From positions 1 through 64,000 of the forward strand of contig JAFGBR010000019.1 in the NCBI GenBank assembly GCA_016933045.1: a stretch of DNA of 64,000 nt, written 5' to 3'. This stretch comes from Marinilabiliaceae bacterium. GTDB taxonomy: Bacteria > Bacteroidota > Bacteroidia > Bacteroidales > Marinilabiliaceae. Under the pieces are notes generated by a model. It did not search any database. It was not told the origin of the DNA and saw only the letters and a list, made by a program, of their open reading frames with translations. The position numbers and the translations under genes were made by a program. Positions 1-8,956 of the stretch are shown one piece after another (the stretch's first letter is position 1; every line of letters starts with the position of its first letter).

Positions 1-28
1 TAGATTTTATCTTAGCAAGTAGTTATTC

Positions 29-48
29 ATCTCTGCGCAGGCAGAGAT
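29..48. repeat. Small perfect hairpin repeat, CTGCGNAGGCAG type
   Basis: An 8-bp perfect stem (ATCTCTGC / GCAGAGAT) closes a GCAG loop and is followed by TCTCCC. It resembles the short CTGCG-N-AGGCAG hairpins scattered between genes in many bacterial genomes. It may also terminate a gene lying before the window. No U-tract follows on the plus strand, so a dispersed repeat is the preferred reading. The rest of positions 1-139 shows nothing else. Confidence 0.4.
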
Positions 49-139
49 CTCCCAGAACATTGAGTTACTTTGCCAATACGTAGTTTTTTTTCGTTAAATC
101 TTAGTATGTTCGTAATTCGTAATTTTATTTTTGGGTTGC

Positions 140-2146
140 ATGAATTTTAGGGCGTTTATTTTTTTGTTTTATTATTGTATAAGTATCTACCCTTGTATTA
201 ATGCAGGTTCTATTGTTAATAATGATTCATTATCAGCAATAGAAATTATGGCATTGTATACAAATGAAATATCTGTAAAGTATAATCCCGACTCTACAAC
301 AGATTACTCTTGTGTACAATATCAAAAGATTTTTTTTGAAACTAGTGATTCTGGCATCTCATCGCCATTTTTACTAATTGAATCACTTCTTGAAAAAAAA
401 CATAAACGACCTAATAATACCAAAATACGAATGGTGTCGAATAATATTGTTGGAAAAAGCGATCCAACACTTATTATACTTGCTTCTCAACTTGATCCAT
501 TTCTTATTTACAAAAATAAAATTCGCCTTTGGACTCTGTTGCTTCACAATCCATTATCGGGTAGTGGAATGAATTTTTACGATTATTATATTATTGAAAA
601 TTCTATTGATTCAATTGTGAAAATTGGTTTCAAGCCAAAGTATTCCGGGATTGGTTTTTATGGTTATTGCAATATTTCGGATGGCTCGCTTTTAAATTAC
701 GAAATGACAGTTTCATCTGAAGATACAAGGTTTAATATTACAATACGCCAATCGTTCTGTATTATCGATGATAAGCATTGGTTTCCAGACAAAATGAATG
801 CTTTGATAAAAATTATTCCCGAAAATGATATTACATCGCCCATTAAAGCTGAAATGAAAAGCAGTTTTACGGCTGTTAACCTCAATGCATTTTTTTTACC
901 CGATGAATTTGACAAAACACTCGTTGGTGCGGATCAGGTTATGTCAAAACATAATGACAGCTTACGTGCTATGATTATGCTCGATAGCATTAACAGAGCA
1001 AACAGTGATGAACAATTAATAAACTTTCAAAAAAAAGTAATTGAGGGGCAAATGCCTATAGGTCCGGTTAACCTCGATTTTACAAAATTCATTGACTATA
1101 ACGATTTCGAAGGTTTCAAATTAGGGATGGGAGTTTGGACGAATAAAAGAATTTCGCAGGTTTGGTCGACAGGTGGTTATTACGTTCGGAGTTTTGGAAA
1201 TAACAACAATAAATACGGCGCCGGGGTAAAAGTAAACCTTCATAAAGAATCGGATACCCGTATGAGCGTTATGTGGCAGGACGATTATTTAGAAACTGGT
1301 ATCATTACATTTTTTGATGGCTTTGAGCGTTTTTCGCAGGAGTCGTTCAGACGTTTCTTAACTGAGTCGATGGATCGTACCGAATCGTTTTCGTTCGATA
1401 TACGTTCGAAAGTGACTAAAAACATCACAACAGCTTTTGCTTTTAATTATCGCGATGTAGCACCCGAACTCTCGTATCGTTTTTTTACCGATCACACTCA
1501 AATGGAGGAAAGGTACACTCTTTACAAAGGCTCTGTTCGGGGAAAATGGCATATTGACCGTGATGAGAAAGTATTTGCCATACCTACAATATGGGTAAAT
1601 GCAAGTTTAGGAGAAGGTAATCAATCATCGGGCAGTTTTAGTTATAATGAATTTGAAACTCAGATTGAAGAAAATATTCATGTAACTCCATCAAATATTA
1701 CTATACTTAGGTTAGTTGCCGGTTATATAACAGGTTCTTTTCCTTCGTCGTGCCTGTTTAGTGCTTTTGGTTCCTATAAAAAAGTGGGTATCGAAATACC
1801 TTACACATTTGCCACTATGCGATTGAATGAATTTGCTGCCGACAAGTTTTATTCGCTTCATTTGAGTCACGATATTGATCTTTTCCATCAATCGCCCGGG
1901 CGTTTCAAACCCCATTTGCTTTTAACAACTAACTACGGGCAGGGATTAATAACCAGCAAACAATATAAAAACAGCGTTGTTGATTTTAGCAAGGGGTATT
2001 TAGAATCGGGACTAATTGTAAACAGTCTGTTGCACAATTACATCATCGATTACGGCTTTGCGGTGCATTACAGGTATGGGCCTTACCAACTTGATAATGA
2101 TATTGACAACTGGGCGTTTATGGTTTCTGTTATTTATAATTTGTAG
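140..2146 (+). CDS. DUF5686-like outer-membrane protein without regulatory domain
   Basis: A secreted protein of about 668 residues beginning with a hydrophobic signal peptide (MNFRAFIFLFYYC..., likely cleaved near residue 23). The ATG at 140 is preferred over an upstream TTG at 131. The middle and C-terminal parts match what I know of the Bacteroidetes DUF5686 family: a block ending in I.FKPKYSGIGFYG around residues 170-180, then EGFKLGMGVWTNKRIS near residue 325, followed by alternating aromatic and polar strands typical of an outer-membrane barrel. Family members usually start with a carboxypeptidase-regulatory-like beta-sandwich; it is missing here and the protein is shorter than the usual 800 or so residues. 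Function is unknown. Family call fairly sure, role not. Confidence 0.65.
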   Translation: MNFRAFIFLFYYCISIYPCINAGSIVNNDSLSAIEIMALYTNEISVKYNPDSTTDYSCVQYQKIFFETSDSGISSPFLLIESLLEKKHKRPNNTKIRMVSNNIVGKSDPTLIILASQLDPFLIYKNKIRLWTLLLHNPLSGSGMNFYDYYIIENSIDSIVKIGFKPKYSGIGFYGYCNISDGSLLNYEMTVSSEDTRFNITIRQSFCIIDDKHWFPDKMNALIKIIPENDITSPIKAEMKSSFTAVNLNAFFLPDEFDKTLVGADQVMSKHNDSLRAMIMLDSINRANSDEQLINFQKKVIEGQMPIGPVNLDFTKFIDYNDFEGFKLGMGVWTNKRISQVWSTGGYYVRSFGNNNNKYGAGVKVNLHKESDTRMSVMWQDDYLETGIITFFDGFERFSQESFRRFLTESMDRTESFSFDIRSKVTKNITTAFAFNYRDVAPELSYRFFTDHTQMEERYTLYKGSVRGKWHIDRDEKVFAIPTIWVNASLGEGNQSSGSFSYNEFETQIEENIHVTPSNITILRLVAGYITGSFPSSCLFSAFGSYKKVGIEIPYTFATMRLNEFAADKFYSLHLSHDIDLFHQSPGRFKPHLLLTTNYGQGLITSKQYKNSVVDFSKGYLESGLIVNSLLHNYIIDYGFAVHYRYGPYQLDNDIDNWAFMVSVIYNL

Positions 2147-2425
2147 TAATAGTTACCATTAAGGCACTTAGATTACTAAGGGAAAAGTAAAAATTATTAT
2201 TGTCTTTTGTGTTTTGTGGGAAAAATAACCTGGCTTTTTTACTTCTGAATTCTGTTTTTTTAGATCTTTTGCCGGCATGAGCTTGTATTCTTCGAAATAT
2301 TATTTACATAATTATTTTGTTTTTTGAGTTATAATTTTAATTTTATATTTTCATTTTAACAAAATAAATCTATTACTAACCCGATTGTCTTAAAGATGTA
2401 ACAGACAATCATTAAAATTACATGG

Positions 2426-3127
2426 ATGGAATTTCAGCAAGAATTCGAGCAATGGAAGGAGACCATTGCCGGGGTAAAAACTGATGAAACAAAGTTACCA
2501 ACCCTACCCATTGACGTTGTTTGCAGCGAAGCCGAGAACCTGCAAGTAGAGGCGCAAAAGGACAAAGAGCAACTTATTGGTGCCGGACTAGAATGGATTT
2601 TGGTTGAGGAATTATTACCCTTATCACACGCTTTGCGTTATTGCCAGGCGGTGTGGATGAGTGAATACAAAGCCAAACAGGAAAGCCGTGAACAGTGGAA
2701 TGCACTTTCGCCATTGGCCTATGAACTGCGCAATGATATGTTGCACCATTTTTCTTATGCTTTTCGTGGCGACAATAATCTTATGGCAAAGGTAAGCCGT
2801 ATTCGACAAGGAACCGGCCACTCCGATATGATTCAGGATTTGGTTGAATTGAGCGTACTGGCCATCAAAAACCCTGAACCTTTAACGGCCATTAACTACG
2901 ATGTAACATTAAACGATAGAGCCGCTGCAACATCGAAACAAATGTCGGAGTTACTGGCTATGGCAAATGGCGATGCAAACTCGAACAGCGAAGCAAAACA
3001 AATGAGAGACAAAGCCTTTACCTTGCTGCACGAAAAAATGACTGTTGTTAGGGAGTGTGGTCAATATGTTTTTTGGCGTAACGAAGAGCGAAAAGCTAAA
3101 TATGCCTGTGATTATAATCGCAAATAG
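2426..3127 (+). CDS. Hypothetical helical protein, unrecognised
   Basis: A 233-residue soluble protein with no signal peptide or membrane segment. It looks almost entirely alpha-helical, with an acidic, Gln-rich N-terminus (residues 1-60) and several Trp and His residues around 70-115. I do not recognise the family. The gene reads as visibly richer in G and C than the intergenic DNA on both sides and is followed within 50 bases by a GC-rich repeat cluster, so it may be part of an acquired or mobile segment. A second in-line ATG lies four bases upstream in another frame, so the ATG at 2426 is the only sensible start. No function is proposed. Confidence 0.6.
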   Translation: MEFQQEFEQWKETIAGVKTDETKLPTLPIDVVCSEAENLQVEAQKDKEQLIGAGLEWILVEELLPLSHALRYCQAVWMSEYKAKQESREQWNALSPLAYELRNDMLHHFSYAFRGDNNLMAKVSRIRQGTGHSDMIQDLVELSVLAIKNPEPLTAINYDVTLNDRAAATSKQMSELLAMANGDANSNSEAKQMRDKAFTLLHEKMTVVRECGQYVFWRNEERKAKYACDYNRK

Positions 3128-3161
3128 TTAAAATGCTCAAATGCCTTATTTTATTAGTCCT

Positions 3162-3296
3162 GGGAGGTTTTTACCCTCCCCGGGACACTTTTATGCTCTT
3201 CTGAAGCAATATTTACCCTCCCCGGGAGTATATTACCCCTTCCCAAGCATGTTTTTTCATCTTCTGAAGCAATATTTACCCTCCCCGGGACACTTA
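3162..3296. repeat. GC-rich REP-like repeat cluster with two 31-bp direct repeats
   Basis: The core TACCCTCCCCGGGA occurs at about 3172, 3214 and 3277, with a degenerate fourth copy (TTACCCCTTCCCAAGCA) near 3232. Two copies extend to identical 31-bp direct repeats at 3197-3227 and 3260-3290, separated by 32 bases. The first core is preceded by GGGAGG at 3162-3167, which pairs with CCTCCC at 3175-3180 to make a hairpin that could terminate the upstream gene. The composition contrasts sharply with the AT-rich surroundings. It resembles REP-type or miniature mobile repeats; no transposase is nearby. Confidence 0.6.
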
Positions 3297-3300
3297 TGGG

Positions 3301-3444
3301 GTGTTCACAAACGATAAAACACATTTCATAAATGGTGATTATTGGAAAATAACCTATGGGAAATACTTCGATATTAATATTGGTGGTTTGGTTAATAAAA
3401 AACATGATTTATCAGATGGTATAATTGACAATTTTCCATTCTAA
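3301..3444 (+). pseudogene. Possible gene fragment
   Basis: One open reading frame of about 47 codons (GVFTNDKTHFINGDYWKITY...) runs out of the repeat cluster and stops with TAA at 3442. It has no plausible start codon upstream because the frame enters the repeats. The sequence looks like the C-terminal end of a real protein (regular mix of aromatic, Gly and Asp residues), not random AT-rich translation, but it is too short to assign. It may be a remnant of a gene cut by the repeat cluster. Confidence 0.2.
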
Positions 3445-3538
3445 TAAATGATTGTTACACGCAAATACTAATGAAAAAAGCAAATATGGAGTTCCATTTG
3501 ATAATTAAAAACAATTTATTTACGGATGAAAAAAAACT

Positions 3539-4063
3539 ATGAAAATAATCTTGATTGGAGTACCTACAATTTTTGGATCTCATTTTTTGTTTAGATTTGT
3601 TTTGAATCATTATATCGAAAAGAGGATACAGATTTTTTGCAATAATAATTAATGCATTGATGTTTGGAATATCCTATTCAATACTTTTTGTGTTAGGGTT
3701 AAGAATTTTTTTTAAAAAGCGAAATGTAAATTCTTTGAATTTAATATCTCTATCGATAATAAATTTGACAATAATTAGATAGTTTTCAATATTGATTCTG
3801 TTTTATATTTTGATGAAATTAAGCAATTAATAAGCAAGTGTTTTGTTATTACTTATGTTGATAATAATGATTTTGTGATTAAAATGCTGGATAAATTTAA
3901 ATTTTTTAGATTGGGTGCCGTAGCGTTATTAAAGGTTTATAATAATAGAATTAAGATATATTCTTATCCAATGAGAGGGTTAAATAATTTTTTTGATAAA
4001 GAATTGACTGGAAAAATAATTGACAAAATAAAAAAAGCAACAACTGTACAAAAATGTATATAA
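3539..4063 (+). pseudogene. Frameshifted small membrane-protein gene
   Basis: Three open segments in two frames join into one plausible protein of about 175 residues. The first starts with ATG at 3539 (MKIILIGVPTIFGSHFLF...). The reading shifts by one near 3620 into a frame reading RGYRFFAIIINALMFGISYS and continuing through about 3779. It then shifts back near 3779 to a frame reading VFNIDSVLYFDEIKQLI that ends with TAA at 4063. The two shifts compensate each other. The N-terminal half has two hydrophobic segments, and the C-terminal half is a soluble basic domain. Either the gene is decaying or the assembly has two small errors. The family is unknown. Confidence 0.4.
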
Positions 4064-4192
4064 ATAATATCAAGGCTTGTAGCTCGTATTATAATTATTG
4101 CGGTTTGATAATGAATAGCTCTGAAGCCCGCCAATACTAATACAATAATTAAAAAGAATATATGTGTAAGATTTTAATATACTTAATAAGTT

Positions 4193-4393
4193 ATGAGACA
4201 ATTTAGATTTGGATTATTTTTTTTTGCTGTTATTATTCTAATATTACAACTTACTGTTGTTAATTATACCGATTTAAGTTGGGCAGAAAATAAAGGTAGC
4301 TATTTGGGAATCATGTCGATGATTCTAATAATATTAGGCGTTATTTTTCCAAATAAAGATGGAATTGAAAATCATACAAAGAATACAGAATAA
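4193..4393 (+). CDS. Small two-helix membrane protein
   Basis: A 66-residue protein with two strongly hydrophobic segments (about residues 6-24 and 37-53) joined by a short polar loop (NYTDLSWAENKGS), and a charged tail KDGIENHTKNTE. The layout predicts an inner-membrane hairpin. I recognise no family. It follows the broken membrane-protein gene in the same orientation by about 130 bases, so the two may be remains of one accessory locus. The 273 bases after it, up to the next gene, hold nothing I can identify. Confidence 0.5.
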   Translation: MRQFRFGLFFFAVIILILQLTVVNYTDLSWAENKGSYLGIMSMILIILGVIFPNKDGIENHTKNTE

Positions 4394-4678
4394 CTAACAT
4401 ACAGGCTATTTGAAACAATATCGTTGCCAATTTAAGACCTGCATTTAACAACTTTTGCTAAAGTTTTAATTCGCATTGAACATTGAAATAAATACTTATA
4501 ATTGGTACTTGAATATTTGCACAGAAATAATAATAAAGCACGAAAGTACAATAATTTGACTTTTTTACTAATAAATTCTGTTTTTTCGATTTATTTATTT
4601 TTTAATTGTTAAGGTAAGTTAGCAATTTCGGTTTACTTTGTAATGCTATACTAAACTACTAATATTATGACTGTTTTA

Positions 4679-7411
4679 ATGAAAAATCCTTTAAAGAAAG
4701 GATTGTTAATTATTGTATTGGTGACGATGCATTGCTTTGTTTTTGCGGCCGACTCGGGTAAGATTATAATTAACGAGGTAATGGCTATTAATAACACAAC
4801 GTTGGCCGATAAAGATGGCGAATACTCCGACTGGATTGAGCTGTATAACCCGGGGGCATCAGCAGTTAATTTAAGTGGCTGGTACCTTACCGATAACCCC
4901 GACAATCTTCCAAAATGGCAATTTCCAGGTATTACCATAGCGGCAGGGGGTTACTTAATTATTTTTGCATCGGAAAAAAACTATACTGACCCATTAAGTG
5001 AGTTGCATACTAATTTTAAACTATCGGGGTCGGGCGAATATCTGTCATTACTCGAACCCGACGGCGTTACCTTTTCATCGTCGTTTGGAACTGGCATCCC
5101 CTATCAGCAAGCCGATGTATCGTATGGATTATACAATAGCCAATACGTTTATTTAACCCAACCAACTCCGGGCTTGCAAAACCTTTCGGGAAGTAATATT
5201 TTTCTGCCAAAATTTAGTCACGAACGCGGTTTTTACGATGCCCAGTTTTCGTTAACATTAAGTAGTGTTGAAGCGGGGTACGACATTTATTACACCACCA
5301 ACGGAAGCATCCCAACCAAAAGTAATGGCACCAAGTATTCGTCGCCAATCACTATCTCAAAAACATCGGTTGTTAGCGCTGTTTGTATTAATAAATCTAC
5401 ATCGGCAGTTGGTCCAATGGGGTGTAACACCTACCTGTTTATCGACGACATTTTGACCCAACCAAACGATCCGGCTGGTTATCCAAACAAGTTTAGCTCC
5501 ACATATCCGGCCGATTACGAGATGGATCCAGAGATTTGTACAACAGGTAACAAAACAAAATTAGTTGAGGCCCTTAAATCTATCCCATCAGTATCGTTTG
5601 TAACTAGTATTGACAACCTGTTTTCGAGCAGTACCGATCCATATACAGGTGGCATTTATTACAATAGTGAAAAAACTACCGATGAATGGGAACGTCCGGC
5701 ATCTATCGAATATATTGATATAACAACGGGACAAAGTTTTCAGCTCAATTGCGGACTACGTGTGCATGGGGGTAACTCCCGCAAACCGGGAAACAGTCCT
5801 AAACATGGATTTCGCGCATCATTCCGAAGCAACTATGGCCCATCGAAACTAAACTTTAATGTGTTTGACGAGAAGAGCGCGACCAACGAATTTAACAACC
5901 TCGTGTTTCGTGCCGGATATAACTATTCGTGGATAAAGAACGCCCCGGTACAATGCGATGGAGCAGACTACCTGAAAGATCCGTTTGCAAAAAATACCCA
6001 ACTCGACATGGACAGGGTGGCTGCTCACAATAAGTTTGTTCATTTGTATATTAATGGCCTGTATTGGGGGTTGTACAATATATCCGAAAAATTGAATAAC
6101 GATTTTATGGAAGCCTATATGGGAGGAAATGAAGAAGATTATGATGTGGTTAATGACGATGGAATTAATGCAGTTACAGACGGAACCTGGACAGCATGGA
6201 AAAGTTTGCTTGATGCTACATCAGCTGGATATTCATCCATAGCTAATTACGAAAAAGTGCAAGGACGGAACGCCGATGGCAGCATAAACACATCCTATTC
6301 AAACCTATTAGATGTTCGTAATTTTATCGATTATATGATTATTAATTATTACATGGGTAATAAAGACTGGGATAAAAATAACTGGTTTGCTGGTCGTAAC
6401 AGGGTTACAAACGAATATGGGTTTCGCTTTTACTGCTGGGATACCGAGACTTCATTGTTAGACTTGAATGAAAACCTTTTGAGTATGAACAACAGCAGTA
6501 ATCCAACCGGCATTCACAACAAACTTAAAGCCAGCGATGAATACAAATTATACTTTGCCGATCGTATTCAAAAACATCTCTTCAACGGTGGCGCTTTAAC
6601 CCCAACATCGGCAACAGATCGTTACATGAAAATGGCCACCAAAATTGAAAAAGCTATTTGGGGCGAGTCGGCTCGCTGGGGCGATTACCGCAGAGATGTT
6701 GAGCCAAACATGTATTCTTCATCTGATTATGAGCTTTACAACCCCGATGAACATTGGACGCCCAATGTCAACTATATGCAAAACACCTATTTCCCTCAGC
6801 GAACCGATATTGTTTTGGAGCAATTTAAAAATGCTGGTTTATTCCCCGATATCGACGCCCCAACATTCAGCCATTACGGAGGCGATATTACCGAAAGTGT
6901 AAGTGTTTCAATATCATCGACCGAAGGAACCATTTATTACACAACCAACGACAGCGACCCCCGTTTAATTGGAGGCTCCATTGCTGTTGGAACGTCATCG
7001 GAATACAGTCAGCCTTTGATAATAACGCAAGATACTGTTATTAAAGCAAGGGTAAAAAGTGGTAGCGATTGGTCGCCAATTGTAAGAGTTAAGTTCGATT
7101 GCAAAAATGGAGGTACAATATCGGTACAACAACAAATATATGTAAGCAACAGCGTTATTGAATCAAGTGCTTATCCGAATCCGTTCAGCGTAAGTACCAC
7201 TATCGCATGGTATCAGCCCGAAGAAGGCCCGGTGACGGTTAGTATTGTTAATATTGATGGGCGAGTTATTGATGAGCTATATTATGGAACGCAGAATGCA
7301 GGAAGAAATTTTGTAGAATGGGCACCCGTAAATGTAACCGAAGGCATATATTTTTATCAGATACAATATAATAGCAAGATTATATCTGATAAGATTTTAT
7401 ATAAACCATGA
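4679..7411 (+). CDS. Secreted CotH-kinase protein with lamin-tail domain and T9SS tail
   Basis: A large secreted protein of about 910 residues. The ATG at 4679 gives a clean signal peptide ending around residue 23 (CFVFA-ADS); an ATG at 4667 adds only four residues. Domains in order: a lamin-tail domain (about 27-130, with EYSDWIELYNPG and LSGWYLTD); a chitobiase-C-terminal-like beta domain (about 180-250, GYDIYYTTNGSIPT); a CotH atypical kinase domain (about 340-650, with CGLRVHGGNSRKPGNSPKHG, LYWGLYNISEK and WDTETSL); a second chitobiase-C-like domain (GTIYYTTNDSDP); and a C-terminal T9SS sorting domain starting at SAYPNPFS and ending ISDKILYKP. It is therefore probably exported through the type IX system and held at the cell surface. 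CotH enzymes phosphorylate proteins in spore formers; the substrate here is unknown. Confidence 0.85.
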   Translation: MKNPLKKGLLIIVLVTMHCFVFAADSGKIIINEVMAINNTTLADKDGEYSDWIELYNPGASAVNLSGWYLTDNPDNLPKWQFPGITIAAGGYLIIFASEKNYTDPLSELHTNFKLSGSGEYLSLLEPDGVTFSSSFGTGIPYQQADVSYGLYNSQYVYLTQPTPGLQNLSGSNIFLPKFSHERGFYDAQFSLTLSSVEAGYDIYYTTNGSIPTKSNGTKYSSPITISKTSVVSAVCINKSTSAVGPMGCNTYLFIDDILTQPNDPAGYPNKFSSTYPADYEMDPEICTTGNKTKLVEALKSIPSVSFVTSIDNLFSSSTDPYTGGIYYNSEKTTDEWERPASIEYIDITTGQSFQLNCGLRVHGGNSRKPGNSPKHGFRASFRSNYGPSKLNFNVFDEKSATNEFNNLVFRAGYNYSWIKNAPVQCDGADYLKDPFAKNTQLDMDRVAAHNKFVHLYINGLYWGLYNISEKLNNDFMEAYMGGNEEDYDVVNDDGINAVTDGTWTAWKSLLDATSAGYSSIANYEKVQGRNADGSINTSYSNLLDVRNFIDYMIINYYMGNKDWDKNNWFAGRNRVTNEYGFRFYCWDTETSLLDLNENLLSMNNSSNPTGIHNKLKASDEYKLYFADRIQKHLFNGGALTPTSATDRYMKMATKIEKAIWGESARWGDYRRDVEPNMYSSSDYELYNPDEHWTPNVNYMQNTYFPQRTDIVLEQFKNAGLFPDIDAPTFSHYGGDITESVSVSISSTEGTIYYTTNDSDPRLIGGSIAVGTSSEYSQPLIITQDTVIKARVKSGSDWSPIVRVKFDCKNGGTISVQQQIYVSNSVIESSAYPNPFSVSTTIAWYQPEEGPVTVSIVNIDGRVIDELYYGTQNAGRNFVEWAPVNVTEGIYFYQIQYNSKIISDKILYKP

Positions 7412-7432
7412 TTTTTAAATTTTTTCATTTTT

Positions 7433-7464
7433 TACACCCGAAGCATAATAAAGTTTCGGGTGTA
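7433..7464. terminator. Intrinsic terminator between convergent genes
   Basis: A 10-bp perfect inverted repeat TACACCCGAA / TTCGGGTGTA encloses a 12-base loop. It sits 21 bases past the CotH gene stop and before the end of the opposite-strand gene, with T-rich or A-rich flanks on both sides, so it can serve both directions. Confidence 0.7.
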
Positions 7465-7535
7465 ATTATTAATAATTATGCTATTTATAAAAATAATAAC
7501 AGTATTATGTGAATGATATATGATATTTGAAAATA

Positions 7536-8951
7536 TTATTTCTTCATAGCCTTACTAACAATTGTTTTTCCAATTGAATCTTTTACCTGTATTAAATATA
7601 ATCCTTGAGGTAATGATTCAGTAAGTACTAAATGATGATCAGAGGTAATATGTTCATAAATACATTTTTTGCCATTAGCATCAAATATTTCAATAATGCT
7701 ATTCTCAATGCCTTTTACTAATAAATAATCAGAGAATGGAATAGGGTAAATCATTAAATAATCGTCAGTTTTTGCATCTCTATTATTTGTTTGAGTAAAA
7801 TGAGAATAGGCAAAGGAACCTAATGAAGCTGATTGCCATGAGGATCCGTCCCAACTATAAGCATCTATAAGTGTTATCATGGTATTAAAATAAACTCCGT
7901 TAATTATTGGTTCGTCGTAAGGAATAATTAGTTTTTCGGCAGTATAAAGGTTATTGTAGTGATAAACTTCTTTTAAGTTGTTAATCCATACATTAAACTG
8001 CGAATCGTTATTATCCATGTCAATAAATTGGGTAATATTGCCATAAGAGTCATATTCATATATCTCTTTATCGTAATAGTCCCATTTTTGAGTGTTATTA
8101 TTCCACTCCCATTCGGTGTAAGTTAAAATACGGCCATCGGTATTTAAATCGTGTAGTTCTTTAGTGAAATTAACCCAGCTCGATAGTGCTTGATTCCAAT
8201 ATTTCGATAGATATGAAAATTTAAGACCATCGGTGCTATATATTGATGAGTCTTTAAAAACGTATTCCCATTGGTCATTCATTTCGTTCCATTCGAAATA
8301 ACAATATTTCGCCCATGAATCTTCTGTTTTATATTCTTCTTTATCGAAATACAACCATTCGTCAAGCAGGAAATCCCAAACCCATGAAGTAAAAGTTTTT
8401 AATGTGTTTGAGTTATCATATTCATATAGATTTTTTTCAACATTATCCCATGTGTTTGTTTCGGTATTCCATTCGTAAAAATAAAGCTCATTAATGGCTC
8501 CCTTGTCGTTATATGTGTATATCTCTTTTGTTTCAGGCTTCCAGCTTTCATTATTCGATAAGCGGCTGAAAATTTCAACAGTGGTTAATTCATTTTTTTC
8601 GTTAAAAGAGAATTTACGCATTAGGGTATCAATCCATGTTGATTCGGAATAATTGGCATAAATTTTCGAATCCAGAATGCTGTTATTGTAGTTTGTCGTA
8701 ATTCTATTGCTGTAACGATAAGTTGGAGACAGACATTGCCAGTAACTTAGTGTGGCCGAAGTTACTAGCCCTTCATTATTGTAAGTATATTCTTCTTTTT
8801 CGGTGTTTACCAATGCTGACGATACATAATCTTTCCACTCCATTCCATCTAACGACATAAAAGTATTATCAGGGATAGAACTTTGTCCCAACGTTATGTT
8901 TTGTCCTATTAAGAGTAAACAAATTAATATGTAATACTCTTTAAGAGTCAT
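7536..8951 (-). CDS. Trp-rich repeat surface protein with T9SS sorting domain
   Basis: A secreted protein of about 471 residues. The ATG at 8951 gives a signal peptide (MTLKEYYILICLLLIGQ...) and avoids overlap with the upstream gene. The body has about six imperfect repeats of roughly 35-40 residues built on the pattern W....K-E-x-Y-x-Y-D/N-x-x-G followed by EWN.....W, as in RHS-like or DUF3836-like beta repeats. The C-terminus (DYLMIYPIPFSDYLLVKG... TIVSKAMKK) is a T9SS type A sorting domain, so export to the cell surface is likely. It is the second gene of a pair with the barrel protein 5 bases upstream. No enzymatic motif is visible; adhesion or a structural role is only a guess. Confidence 0.75.
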   Translation of the reverse strand: MTLKEYYILICLLLIGQNITLGQSSIPDNTFMSLDGMEWKDYVSSALVNTEKEEYTYNNEGLVTSATLSYWQCLSPTYRYSNRITTNYNNSILDSKIYANYSESTWIDTLMRKFSFNEKNELTTVEIFSRLSNNESWKPETKEIYTYNDKGAINELYFYEWNTETNTWDNVEKNLYEYDNSNTLKTFTSWVWDFLLDEWLYFDKEEYKTEDSWAKYCYFEWNEMNDQWEYVFKDSSIYSTDGLKFSYLSKYWNQALSSWVNFTKELHDLNTDGRILTYTEWEWNNNTQKWDYYDKEIYEYDSYGNITQFIDMDNNDSQFNVWINNLKEVYHYNNLYTAEKLIIPYDEPIINGVYFNTMITLIDAYSWDGSSWQSASLGSFAYSHFTQTNNRDAKTDDYLMIYPIPFSDYLLVKGIENSIIEIFDANGKKCIYEHITSDHHLVLTESLPQGLYLIQVKDSIGKTIVSKAMKK

Positions 8952-8956
8952 CGCGT

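Noticed and set aside
3166-3296. CRISPR-like geometry: two 31-bp repeats with a 32-base spacer
   Set aside because: Only two full copies exist, the putative spacer itself contains a decayed copy of the repeat core, the third core is not flanked by the same sequence, and there are no cas genes.
3154-3405. Minus-strand open frame of 83 codons over the repeat cluster
   Set aside because: It is made of the translated GC-rich repeats (repeated PGRVNIASE) and has no protein-like start or context.
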